A stretch of DNA of 27,448 bases. Source: DASCNA01 sp036011305 (GTDB lineage: Bacteria > Verrucomicrobiota > Lentisphaeria > Victivallales > GWF2-38-69). The notes under the pieces are model-generated. The model ran no database searches, had not been told where the DNA came from, and was given only the letters and a program-made list of their open reading frames with translations. The stretch lies in assembly GCA_036011305.1 (NCBI GenBank), contig DASCNA010000034.1, positions 1 to 27,448 of the forward strand, given 5' to 3'. A program made the position numbers and the translations under genes. The first letter of the stretch is position 1. Each line of letters begins with the position of its first letter. Of this stretch, positions 16,360 through 24,869 are shown piece after piece.

Positions 16360-17856
16360 ATGAGCAATAAAAAACTTGACAGCTTCATGGCTTTCTACCC
16401 TCATGAAGGACTTACGTTTGATGACGTATCATTAATTACAATTTATGCTGATTTTTTACCTGATGAAACAGATATTAAAACTAAATTTTCTAGAAATATA
16501 GAATTAAATGTACCTTTCGTCAGCGCAGCTATGGATACAGTTACGGAAAGCAATATGGCAGTTGCAATGGCACAGATTGGTGGAATTGGTGTTATTCACA
16601 AAAGTCTTACGGTAGAAAACCAAGCAGAAGAAGTAAGAAAAGTTAAATCTCATTTAAATGGGTTGATTAAAAATCCAGTTACATTTAGGCCTGATACGTC
16701 AGTAGAAAATATGCTTCAAGAAAAAGCTGAAAAACAATATCCATTTTCAGGATTCCCTATCAGCGATGAAAATAATAAGTTATTAGGAATGATTACAAGA
16801 AGAGATATTAAATTTATTGCTGATAAAAAATTAACACTAGTTGAAGTAATGACTAAAAATCTGCTTACAGCGCCTGAAGGAACTCCTTTGACGGAAGCAT
16901 TCAATATTATGATGAAAAATAGGATCGGAAAACTCCCTCTGATAAATAAATCAGGACAGTTGACCGGTCTTTACAGCCTGCAGGATGTCAGGTCAGTTAT
17001 TGAAAATATTAATCCACTGTATAATAGAGATTCTGAACATAGATTAAGAGTTGCTGCAGCTATAGGACCATATGACATAGAAAGAGCCCAGGCTTTATAT
17101 TCTGCAGGTTGCGATGCGATTGTCATTGACACTGCTCATGGGCATTCTAAAGGTGTAATCGATACAGTTATTCAATGTAAGGATAAATTTCCCCGCATGG
17201 ATGTTGTCGCCGGTAATATTGGAACATATGATGGTGCTAAAGCCTTATTAGAAGCTGGTGCTGATGCTATTAAGGTAGGGATTGGCCCTGGTTCTATATG
17301 CACGACCAGAGTAGTTGCCGGAGTTGGAATACCCCAGATAAGTGCTATTTACAGTGCTTCAAAAGCTGTTGAGAACAAAGTTCCGATAATTGCTGATGGT
17401 GGGATAAAACAGTCAGGCGATATCGCAAAAGCTATTACAGCCGGAGCATCAACAGTGATGATGGGATCTGTTTTGGCAGGAACTCAGGAAAGTCCAGGAG
17501 AAAAAATTTATCATAAAGGCAGAACTTATGTTGTTTATAGAGGCATGGGAAGCCTTGAAGCAATGAAAGAAAATAAAAGCAGCAGAGAACGCTACGGAGT
17601 TGCAGAAATAGAAGATATTAACAAACTTGTTCCTCAGGGAATCGAAGGTATGGTATTATTCAGAGGATCTGTCAGCGACGTAATTAATCAGTATGTAGGC
17701 GGAATACGTTATTCACTTGGATATTGCGGAGCTAGAACAATTGAAGGATTAAGACAAAAAGGGCAATTCATAAAAGTCAGTCCGGCAGGTTTAAAAGAAG
17801 CCCATCCTCATGACATAAAAATAGTTAAAGATGCTCCAAACTACTCTTTAGAGTAA
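16360..17856 (+). CDS. guaB: IMP dehydrogenase
   Basis: At 498 residues this is a full IMPDH, catalysing NAD-dependent oxidation of IMP to XMP, the committed step of GMP synthesis. The barrel begins with EGLTFDDVSL, and PFVSAAMDTVTE follows. Two CBS domains span about 95-225 (FPISDENNKLLGMITRRD, NRIGKLPLINKSGQLTGL) and would bind adenine nucleotides for regulation. The catalytic loop is GPGSICTTRVVAGVG with Cys314. GGIKQSGDIAKAI and MGSVLAGTQESPGE bind phosphate, and RGMGSLEAM and RERYGV mark the mobile flap. AAGG lies 9 bases before the ATG. It ends at a strong terminator that separates it from the pilus-like operon. Confidence 0.97.
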   Translation: MSNKKLDSFMAFYPHEGLTFDDVSLITIYADFLPDETDIKTKFSRNIELNVPFVSAAMDTVTESNMAVAMAQIGGIGVIHKSLTVENQAEEVRKVKSHLNGLIKNPVTFRPDTSVENMLQEKAEKQYPFSGFPISDENNKLLGMITRRDIKFIADKKLTLVEVMTKNLLTAPEGTPLTEAFNIMMKNRIGKLPLINKSGQLTGLYSLQDVRSVIENINPLYNRDSEHRLRVAAAIGPYDIERAQALYSAGCDAIVIDTAHGHSKGVIDTVIQCKDKFPRMDVVAGNIGTYDGAKALLEAGADAIKVGIGPGSICTTRVVAGVGIPQISAIYSASKAVENKVPIIADGGIKQSGDIAKAITAGASTVMMGSVLAGTQESPGEKIYHKGRTYVVYRGMGSLEAMKENKSSRERYGVAEIEDINKLVPQGIEGMVLFRGSVSDVINQYVGGIRYSLGYCGARTIEGLRQKGQFIKVSPAGLKEAHPHDIKIVKDAPNYSLE

Positions 17857-17883
17857 TTTATTCTGAAAAGTTATTATATTTGT

Positions 17884-17914
17884 AAGCCATGATTTTTTTA
17901 TCATGGCTTTTTTT
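17884..17914 (+). terminator. Intrinsic terminator of guaB
   Basis: AAGCCATGAT (17884-17893) pairs perfectly with ATCATGGCTT (17900-17909) around a six-T loop, and five T follow. This is the clearest terminator in the window. It lies 27 bases after the guaB stop and insulates the pilus-like genes from upstream transcription. Confidence 0.9.
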
Positions 17915-17989
17915 CTTTATTGAACAATATTCTTATTGCATAAAAACTATGATTTCAATATAATTAAATTAAAAACACTCTTTCTTCTC

Positions 17990-18012
17990 TGTAAATAAAT
18001 TTATTATTTACA
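17990..18012. promoter_or_regulatory. Perfect 9-bp inverted repeat, candidate operator of the pilus-like operon
   Basis: TGTAAATAA, five bases, then TTATTTACA: two perfect 9-base half-sites forming a 23-bp dyad. It ends three bases before a TTGACG -35 hexamer, the position expected of an activator or repressor site. The protein that would bind is unknown. Confidence 0.5.
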
Positions 18013-18015
18013 TTA

Positions 18016-18046
18016 TTGACGAAATTATTTAAAAAATATTTATAAT
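18016..18046 (+). promoter_or_regulatory. Candidate sigma70 promoter of the pilus-like operon
   Basis: TTGACG (18016-18021, 5 of 6 consensus) and TATAAT (18041-18046, perfect) are 19 bases apart, slightly longer than ideal. Transcription would start near 18053 and give a leader of about 125 bases before the first gene. Of the 321 bases between guaB and the first pilus-like gene, only the terminator, the dyad and this promoter stand out. Confidence 0.5.
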
Positions 18047-18177
18047 TAAATTTTCATCTAAATGATTCGATTGTAAAATGACAGATATGTCTTAATGAAA
18101 GAATCCTAACTAGAATTAAAGCACTAAAGCTAATTGCAAATTATGACTAATGCCAATTTAGTAAATTAAACATATAG

Positions 18178-19941
18178 ATGTCTATTAATAATTACATATT
18201 AACTGTTGATATTGGATCCTGCAGCCTAAAAATTGCTGAATTCATGCATCATAATGACAAACTGCTGTTAGTTAACTTTGATTATATTGAATATAGTTTA
18301 AATTTGGAAGACAGCGAAAAAATAGCAGCCGTTAATAATAAGTTCTCTTCAATTGCTGCTTCAAAAAAATTTACAGCCAAAAAAGTATACATTTCAATAT
18401 CAGGTCAAACCACTTTTACCCGTTTTGTAAATCTGCCTCCTGTTCAAAGTAAAGAAGAAAAAATAAACCAAATAGTAAACTATGAAGCTAAGCAGAATAT
18501 ACCTTTCCCTATCGAAGAAGTTACGTGGGACTACCAATTAATAAGTGATGCTGATAAAACAAATGAAGAAATAAAAGTAATGTTTACTGTAATTAAAACA
18601 GATCTCATTACAGAAATTGTAAATATATTTGAAAAGTTAGAGTTTGAAACAAAACTTGTAGGTACAAGTTTAACAGCAACTTATAACTGTATTTCAGCTG
18701 CTAAACTTTCTGATGATACTTCAGTAGCAGTTGTTAATATAGGATCAAGATGTACTACGATAGTATTTGCGGACCAAGGAAAATTCTTTTCCAGAACAAT
18801 ACCTTTAGCTGGACATACTATAACTCAGCAAATAAGTAAAGAATTAGAAATACCTTTTGAAAAAGCAGAAGAATTAAAAAGGAATATCGGCTTTGTCTCA
18901 CTAGGCAGCAATTATGAAGAAACAGATTCAGAACTTGCAGATCAGGTTGCTAAAATAATAAGAAACGTCATGCTAAGGCTGAATGGTGAAGTAAATAGAT
19001 CAATAAATGTTTTCAGGGCACAGCAGCAAGGAAATAAACCTACTAAAATATTTTTAGGCGGAGGTTCATCTATTTTAAAATATGCTGATAAATTTCTTGC
19101 AGATAGGCTCAGTATTCCTGTAGAATATTTTAATCCGTTCACCTTAATATCGATATCAAATGAAATTGACAAAGTAAAACTGTCTTCAATCGGTCATATG
19201 TTTGCTGAAGTTACAGGTCTTGCAGTAAATTCAATAGCCACGTGTCCAGTTGAAATTTCTTTATTACCTGAATCTATAAAAAGACAGCATAGAATAAAGC
19301 GAAAAACACCATTTTTCTATGCTACAGCGTGTGCAATTATAATTAGTTTAGGAATAATATACTGGGGGTTGTCGGCCCAAAACCAAATGGTAGACAACTT
19401 AATTATATCCAGCAATCATCAGACTAGAAAAATTCAGCGTGGTGTGAATGTTGTAAAGAAACTCTTAAGGACTTTAAGATCAGAAGAAGCAACTTATTCA
19501 AAATTATCAGAAATGCTCGATGGTCGTAATACCTGGTTTGAGCTTCTTGACAGTGTTCAAAAAAGTTTGCCTGACAACACCTGGATTGTTCAGCTTTCTC
19601 CAACAGGAAAACCAACAATTACTAATACTGAAACGAAAACCAAACCTTCGAGATCCCTATTTGGCAGAAGAAGAACAAAATATCCAAAAAAAATACTTAC
19701 AACTGAAAGCAGTTCAAGAAATATAGAGTGGATAAAGATTAAAGCTCATACACTTGTTATACATAAAAACTTAAAAATAACAGGTGCTGAAAGATTTAAA
19801 AAAAGCTTGCTGGCATCTTCATTTTTCACAAATGAAACGGATAAAATAGTGATAGTTGACTTTAAAACTAACAGAGAAGGCTCAAATAATATTAATACTT
19901 TTGATATCATAGTAAAATTAAAGAAAAGTATAAAACTGTAA
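18178..19941 (+). CDS. PilM-like actin-fold ATPase fused to a PilN-like membrane domain (Amuc_1101-like)
   Basis: Of the 587 residues, about 1-350 are a PilM-type actin-like ATPase. The phosphate loop is LTVDIGSCSLKIAEF, QIVNYEAKQNIPFPIEEVTWDY is a PilM hallmark, VAVVNIGSRCTTIVF is the second phosphate loop, and IFLGGGSSIL is the adenosine motif. One transmembrane helix follows (about 377-397, FFYATACAIIISLGIIYWG), then a coiled stretch and a periplasmic domain to the end, laid out like PilN. In classical type IV pili PilM and PilN are separate and join the inner-membrane platform; here they are one chain, resembling Amuc_1101 of Akkermansia. The start is fixed by an in-frame TAG immediately before the ATG. 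There is no Shine-Dalgarno sequence. It is the first gene of a five-gene cluster with 3-34 base gaps. Confidence 0.85.
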   Translation: MSINNYILTVDIGSCSLKIAEFMHHNDKLLLVNFDYIEYSLNLEDSEKIAAVNNKFSSIAASKKFTAKKVYISISGQTTFTRFVNLPPVQSKEEKINQIVNYEAKQNIPFPIEEVTWDYQLISDADKTNEEIKVMFTVIKTDLITEIVNIFEKLEFETKLVGTSLTATYNCISAAKLSDDTSVAVVNIGSRCTTIVFADQGKFFSRTIPLAGHTITQQISKELEIPFEKAEELKRNIGFVSLGSNYEETDSELADQVAKIIRNVMLRLNGEVNRSINVFRAQQQGNKPTKIFLGGGSSILKYADKFLADRLSIPVEYFNPFTLISISNEIDKVKLSSIGHMFAEVTGLAVNSIATCPVEISLLPESIKRQHRIKRKTPFFYATACAIIISLGIIYWGLSAQNQMVDNLIISSNHQTRKIQRGVNVVKKLLRTLRSEEATYSKLSEMLDGRNTWFELLDSVQKSLPDNTWIVQLSPTGKPTITNTETKTKPSRSLFGRRRTKYPKKILTTESSSRNIEWIKIKAHTLVIHKNLKITGAERFKKSLLASSFFTNETDKIVIVDFKTNREGSNNINTFDIIVKLKKSIKL

Positions 19942-19956
19942 ATCTTTTATAAATTA

Positions 19957-21159
19957 ATGAAAAAATTTTTAAAACAAAATCCAATATTAAGTACAGTTAT
20001 AATTACTACTGCTATAATAGGCTGTTATCTTCTATTTTTAATTGTCCAGATAAATTTAGGGCGAACAGAATCTAATGAGAACTTAACACTGTTAAAAGAT
20101 AAAATCAACAGACTTAACAGGCATAGGCCCTACCCATCTGCACGTAATATTATTAAAATTAATTCAGATATTTCAACTCTATCAGAACAAATAGAAAAAA
20201 TTAAAGAAATTTATGGAGCAGTTTATTCGAAAGCTCTCAATGCATTTATCCACCATTTATTTAATACTAAAATTAAAAATTTAATAATTGAGGAGAGCAA
20301 AGCAACGGAATCAAAAACAAAACAAGATTTAAGTTTAAAAATAAACAAACTCAAAAAGCTAACTAAAACCGAACAGTTAATTAACTTTAAAAAAGCTTGG
20401 ACAGAATATATAGAAAAACAGAAAAATGCAGAATATGATATTCCTTTAAATCAGCTTTTAGAAAAATTTAGATTAAATCAAAATTACTCATTAAATAATT
20501 TCAATAGTGCTAAAATAGAATTTAAAGAGCAGCTACAACAGGAAACAATAGAAAATATAAATCCAAATAATATAGATGAATATCTTTTAAATGCCTTAGG
20601 CATTCCTTTGATTTTTACAAGAGTGAGATGTAAAACTTTTGTAATGGAAATAGAGAAAACACTTAACAGTATGTTTAAAAAGGCTAACGTTAATATACCA
20701 TCTGGCAATATCAAACTTTTCAACGAATTTAGAACAGTCCCTAACGACGATCAAATACCGTACATAATTCAATATTCTAGATTTTTTGAAGATTTTTTTT
20801 CAAGATTGATTAGTTCAAATGTAGATTCTATTCTTGCCTATAGAAAACTAAATGGTTTAAAAGGCACAGATATTGATCAGTTTACAATTCTGAAATATGA
20901 ATTAGTCATCATTGCAGAGCAAAAATCTTTGCGTAATTTTCTTAACAACCTTCAGGAAGCGTATAAAAGCAATAGAATTTATAAAATTAAATCATTGGCA
21001 TTAATCAAAGTTGATGACGAAGTAGAAACAATAAAACCTTATCATTCAGATAATAATAAACTGAACAATAAGGTGAAAATTTTATTAGGGACATCTGAAT
21101 TAATTAAATCTACAATACAAGTTGAATATATTATTTATAATGAAAAACCTGTAATTTAA
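19957..21159 (+). CDS. Amuc_1100-like pilus-associated inner-membrane protein (PilO-like)
   Basis: This 400-residue protein has a short cytoplasmic N-terminus (MKKFLKQNP), one transmembrane helix (about 11-33) and a long Lys/Glu/Asn-rich helical stretch (about 35-175) likely to form a coiled coil. A C-terminal periplasmic domain follows (about 200-395), in which LKYELVIIAEQKSLRNFLNNL resembles the PilO/GspM-type strand-helix unit. Length and order match the Amuc_1100 type of protein, which in Akkermansia sits beside the PilM-like and Amuc_1099 genes. The identification rests on position and topology more than on residue identity. A role in linking the inner-membrane PilM-PilN-like protein to the envelope-spanning complex is inferred. 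No ribosome site precedes the ATG, which lies 15 bases after the previous stop. Confidence 0.65.
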   Translation: MKKFLKQNPILSTVIITTAIIGCYLLFLIVQINLGRTESNENLTLLKDKINRLNRHRPYPSARNIIKINSDISTLSEQIEKIKEIYGAVYSKALNAFIHHLFNTKIKNLIIEESKATESKTKQDLSLKINKLKKLTKTEQLINFKKAWTEYIEKQKNAEYDIPLNQLLEKFRLNQNYSLNNFNSAKIEFKEQLQQETIENINPNNIDEYLLNALGIPLIFTRVRCKTFVMEIEKTLNSMFKKANVNIPSGNIKLFNEFRTVPNDDQIPYIIQYSRFFEDFFSRLISSNVDSILAYRKLNGLKGTDIDQFTILKYELVIIAEQKSLRNFLNNLQEAYKSNRIYKIKSLALIKVDDEVETIKPYHSDNNKLNNKVKILLGTSELIKSTIQVEYIIYNEKPVI

Positions 21160-21162
21160 TTT

Positions 21163-22308
21163 ATGAAAATAAAATTTACATTTGTTATTAAAAATTATGA
21201 AAAATTGTTGCTTTCAGCAGTTTTAGTTATTTTTATCTTATCACTAATATGGTTGGTAGACGTTTTTTATGAATCAGAAAATCAGCGTTCTACAGGTATA
21301 ACTGTTATTTCCAATAAGGCACCATATAGGAGCATTCATAAATCATACTACGACTTTGAGAACATTCTTAAAAACAGTATTTTATGGTTGAAATCAAAAA
21401 AAAGAAACATAAATAAAAGTGATAGAAATTATATTGTAACTCATTCAGATTTTATGATACCTTTTCATATTGCCAGAAGTAATGCTCATTCAGCAGAAGG
21501 CAGGTTGATACCTTACGCATACTATAAACTTGGCAAAGATCCAATAACAAAAGAAAAATTATTTCTGCCTGATGAAGCAGTAATGAGAAGAACTGCAGAT
21601 GTAGATAAAGATGGAATTCCTGATATAGTGGAAAAGCAAATTGGTACAAATCCAACAAATAAATCTGACAAGGATTATGATATTGACAAGGATTCTTTTA
21701 GCAATATCCAAGACTATAAACATAAGTATTCAGGTATCAATAACCCTTCTGTCCATCCACCATTGATAAAACGCCTAATTCTTATAAATATAGCTAAAAC
21801 TAAAATACCTCTTATACTTAAAAAAATAATTAAAAAGGGAACAAATAAAAAAGACTGGGATATTCAGGTAAATATTTTAATAAATAAAAGATGGAAAACC
21901 AAATTCCTTAAGATTAATTCATCTATTGATTTAAATGACTTAGGATATAAAATTACAGATATAAAGAATAAACTATATGATGAATTGGACCCGAGACTAG
22001 GTGCAATAGTTCAACGTGATGAATCTGAAATTGTCCTTTTAGATTCTACAGGAGAAAAAATTACTGCCAAAATAAATAAACCTGTATACGAACCTAAACG
22101 TTTAATAACTGTAAAAGATTTATATACTAATAAAATTTATAAAATTAGAATAAATAACAGTATAACTTTAGGTAATAAAACAATGGGGTATGAAAGTTAT
22201 AAATTAGTATCTATTAATGATGTTAACAATACATTGGAGTTTTCAAGAGATAATAAGATCTATACTGTTAGAAAAACAACTTCGTATATAGTGCCGATTA
22301 AGCAATAA
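21163..22308 (+). CDS. Amuc_1099-like periplasmic protein with Asp-rich Ca-binding-type motif
   Basis: The protein has 381 residues. One transmembrane helix near the N-terminus (about 15-34, LLLSAVLVIFILSLIWLVDV) anchors it with the bulk in the periplasm. Around residues 145-165 it reads DVDKDGIPDIVEKQIGTNP, and then DKDYDIDKDSFSNIQDY (about 168-184). These are thrombospondin-type-3 / EF-hand-like DxDxDG loops expected to bind calcium. The C-terminal half repeats a strand-rich pattern (ITVKDLYTNKIYKI, then LVSINDVNNTLEF), similar to GspC/PilP-type beta domains that touch secretin N0 domains. Only 3 bases separate it from the preceding gene, and a secretin gene follows. The expected role is a bridge between the inner-membrane platform and the secretin; this is inference. 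There is no ribosome site; start context TTTATGAAAAT. Confidence 0.65.
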   Translation: MKIKFTFVIKNYEKLLLSAVLVIFILSLIWLVDVFYESENQRSTGITVISNKAPYRSIHKSYYDFENILKNSILWLKSKKRNINKSDRNYIVTHSDFMIPFHIARSNAHSAEGRLIPYAYYKLGKDPITKEKLFLPDEAVMRRTADVDKDGIPDIVEKQIGTNPTNKSDKDYDIDKDSFSNIQDYKHKYSGINNPSVHPPLIKRLILINIAKTKIPLILKKIIKKGTNKKDWDIQVNILINKRWKTKFLKINSSIDLNDLGYKITDIKNKLYDELDPRLGAIVQRDESEIVLLDSTGEKITAKINKPVYEPKRLITVKDLYTNKIYKIRINNSITLGNKTMGYESYKLVSINDVNNTLEFSRDNKIYTVRKTTSYIVPIKQ

Positions 22309-22342
22309 ACTAATTTAGGATATAAAAATTCAATTATAATAA

Positions 22343-24856
22343 ATGTCCAATACATTGAACAAAATAAAATTATTAAATATACATAAAATAATTATACTTG
22401 CACTAATCACATTCTCATCGATTGCCTCATTCTCTGCTTATTCAAATACAGAAAAAGTTACTAATAATAAGAGTTCAGAATTAAACTCTATACAACAAAA
22501 GCATGACGAAAAAATCAATTCAGTCAAGAAAAATGCTAATGTTCTGTTAAAAAAAATTATTATTCTAGAAAAATCTAAACAGTTCAAAGAAGCTGAAGGG
22601 GATTTTAAGAAAATTTATGAGTTATACAAAAGTTTGGGTAATTCTAAATATGTTAATATTAAATTAAATACAATTAAAACAAAAGAAGCACAATTTTATA
22701 AGAAATGGGCTGATTATTTAGAAGAGCAATCTACAGCAGCTTATTTAAATAATGAATGGAAAAAATCTATTAAATTGTCGAAAAAATCTATAGAGCTTCT
22801 AAAAAAAACAAAAAACGGTGCTGAAGAGAATGAATTAAAAGAAAGAAAAATTATTAAAAAAGCTCAAAAGAAATACACTGAAGAAAAATTTAAAAAAGAA
22901 ATTTCAATCAACAATTTTGATCCAGCATATAAATATAAAAAGGAAGATAAAGCTACTCACCTAATACAGGCAGAATTTTATATTAAGAACAGGATTTTTT
23001 CCAAGGCCAGAAATTCACTTGAACAGGTTCTTCTCATTGATCCTTATGATTACAAAGCAATGAAACTTCTTAAAAATGTATATAAAGAGTTGGCAAAAGT
23101 AGGTTATGCACGATCCGATGCGGAGTTAATAGAAAAATTAGCAAGTGCAGAATGGAGCAACAATCAGACAATTTCACCTGAAGTTGTTCATGGTGAAATT
23201 ATTACTGTGGAAGAAACAAGTAAACCCAAAGTCAGTAAAATCAGACAAAAGCTTAAAAATATAATTATTAGCAAGATAGATTTTGATAATGCGTCTGTGT
23301 CATCAGTAATCACTTATTTAAACAGAGAAAGCAAAATTTTAGATACTGAGGATAATCTTGGTATAAACATCGTTTTAAGATTGGATCGTACAAGTGAAAG
23401 CAGTACAGAACGAATTACAATGGCTCTTGATGAAGTTCCTATTGGCGAAGCTATTAAATATGTCTGTCTATCTGCAGGTTTAAAATACAAAATAGAAGAA
23501 CATGCTATCATAATTGGAAATGAAGCCATTGATGAAATGACCACTAAATTTTTTCAAATTGAATCGGGTTTAATTAACTCAATCCTTTCTAACATCACAC
23601 TCGTCACCGATGAATTTTCAGGAGTAGGTACTAATTTTTATGATACCAGCGAGTTTGGTCAGGGTATAACAGGTGAAACTGCTGATATATCTAGCGAACA
23701 ACTTAAAAATTACTTTGTAGAAAGAGGTGTCCCCTTTCCAGACAACTCAACTATAGCATGGGATAATAAAACAAGTACGTTAATTATAACAAACAGTTCA
23801 ACAAATATAAGAATTATGGAAAATGTTATAAAAGAAATAGACATACAGATACCATTGGTTTTAATTGAAACCAAATTTATTGAAATAGAACAGACAGAAC
23901 TGGAGGAAATCGCCTTCAAATGGAGATTTGATATGTCAGGCACTAACCTGGGGATTAATGATTTTACTAAAACTTATAATGCGATACAGGGTGACAATAG
24001 TACACCGCAAATGGGTAATGATACACTTTTAAGATATTTAAATTCAGATGGAAATCTTACTGGAACAACAAATCCCGGTAGTAGTAATGCTTATGAAAAA
24101 GGTGGTCAAAATCCTGATATTGGAGCTTTGGTAAACCAACTTAGTCATTCATTTGGTAACGGATGGGGTATTTCATCCATTACAAACTTAGATTTTTGGG
24201 CATATGCACTGGATAGAAGTACTACGTCAGAAATACTGTCATCACCTAAAATAATTACAAAAAGCGGTTCTCCTGCATTAATTAGAATGGTTCAGGAAGA
24301 GTATTTTCCAACCAGCTGGACAAAACCTTCACTTTCATTAGTAGATAATTCCGTCTCCGGAAATTTTTCCCGCCCAGAATTCGATGAGCCTACAGATCTC
24401 GGAATTCGTCTCGAAGTAACACCAACCGTAAGCCCTAATAATCATACTATATATCTTGATTTGCACCCTGAAGTTATAGAATTCGTTGGCTGGGATGAAT
24501 ATAGCTATACAATCGACCAAACTATGTATGACAGTATAGGAAATATAAAAAATCAAATTCATTATCCTACTCCTCTTAAAATGGCAAATATTTCTCATAG
24601 GGATGTTACGACAAACATAAAGATTTATGATGGTGAAAGCATAGTCCTTGGTGGCATGATAACTGAACAATCTTCATTTGCGGAAGATAAATATCCAGTT
24701 ATAGGAGATATCCCACTGGTCGGAAGGCTATTTAAATCAAAAATAGAATCAATTAATAAAATTAACCTGCTAATATTTGTAAGTGCCAGATTAATCAATC
24801 CGGATGGAACTCCAATAAGAAAACATGAAAAAGGATTATTTGATTATAATAGATAA
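22343..24856 (+). CDS. Secretin-family outer membrane protein (Amuc_1098-like), paralogue 1
   Basis: This 837-residue precursor has an N-terminal signal peptide (hydrophobic 15-31, probable cleavage near SFSA). A helical, Lys-rich, TPR-like region follows (about 45-270), including a repeat ending SLEQVLLIDPYDYKAMKLL. An N0/STN-type domain (about 308-395: IDFDNASVSSVITYLNRES, LDEVPIGEAIKYVCLSAGLKY) and an N1-like domain (STLIITNSSTNIRIM) come next. The C-terminal secretin barrel region runs from about 500 to 825: VLIETKFIEIEQTEL, ILSSPKIITKSGSPA, LGIRLEVTPTVS and VIGDIPLVGRLFKS. It would form the gated outer-membrane channel for a pilus-like or secretion machine. It is 34 bases after the Amuc_1099-like gene and 13 before the second secretin. 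No ribosome site is found. Confidence 0.9.
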   Translation: MSNTLNKIKLLNIHKIIILALITFSSIASFSAYSNTEKVTNNKSSELNSIQQKHDEKINSVKKNANVLLKKIIILEKSKQFKEAEGDFKKIYELYKSLGNSKYVNIKLNTIKTKEAQFYKKWADYLEEQSTAAYLNNEWKKSIKLSKKSIELLKKTKNGAEENELKERKIIKKAQKKYTEEKFKKEISINNFDPAYKYKKEDKATHLIQAEFYIKNRIFSKARNSLEQVLLIDPYDYKAMKLLKNVYKELAKVGYARSDAELIEKLASAEWSNNQTISPEVVHGEIITVEETSKPKVSKIRQKLKNIIISKIDFDNASVSSVITYLNRESKILDTEDNLGINIVLRLDRTSESSTERITMALDEVPIGEAIKYVCLSAGLKYKIEEHAIIIGNEAIDEMTTKFFQIESGLINSILSNITLVTDEFSGVGTNFYDTSEFGQGITGETADISSEQLKNYFVERGVPFPDNSTIAWDNKTSTLIITNSSTNIRIMENVIKEIDIQIPLVLIETKFIEIEQTELEEIAFKWRFDMSGTNLGINDFTKTYNAIQGDNSTPQMGNDTLLRYLNSDGNLTGTTNPGSSNAYEKGGQNPDIGALVNQLSHSFGNGWGISSITNLDFWAYALDRSTTSEILSSPKIITKSGSPALIRMVQEEYFPTSWTKPSLSLVDNSVSGNFSRPEFDEPTDLGIRLEVTPTVSPNNHTIYLDLHPEVIEFVGWDEYSYTIDQTMYDSIGNIKNQIHYPTPLKMANISHRDVTTNIKIYDGESIVLGGMITEQSSFAEDKYPVIGDIPLVGRLFKSKIESINKINLLIFVSARLINPDGTPIRKHEKGLFDYNR

Positions 24857-24869
24857 GCTCAAAATATTT

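Noticed and set aside
24338..24670. 110-codon open frame opposite secretin 1
   Set aside because: It lies wholly within the secretin barrel coding region and shows no independent start signal or domain.
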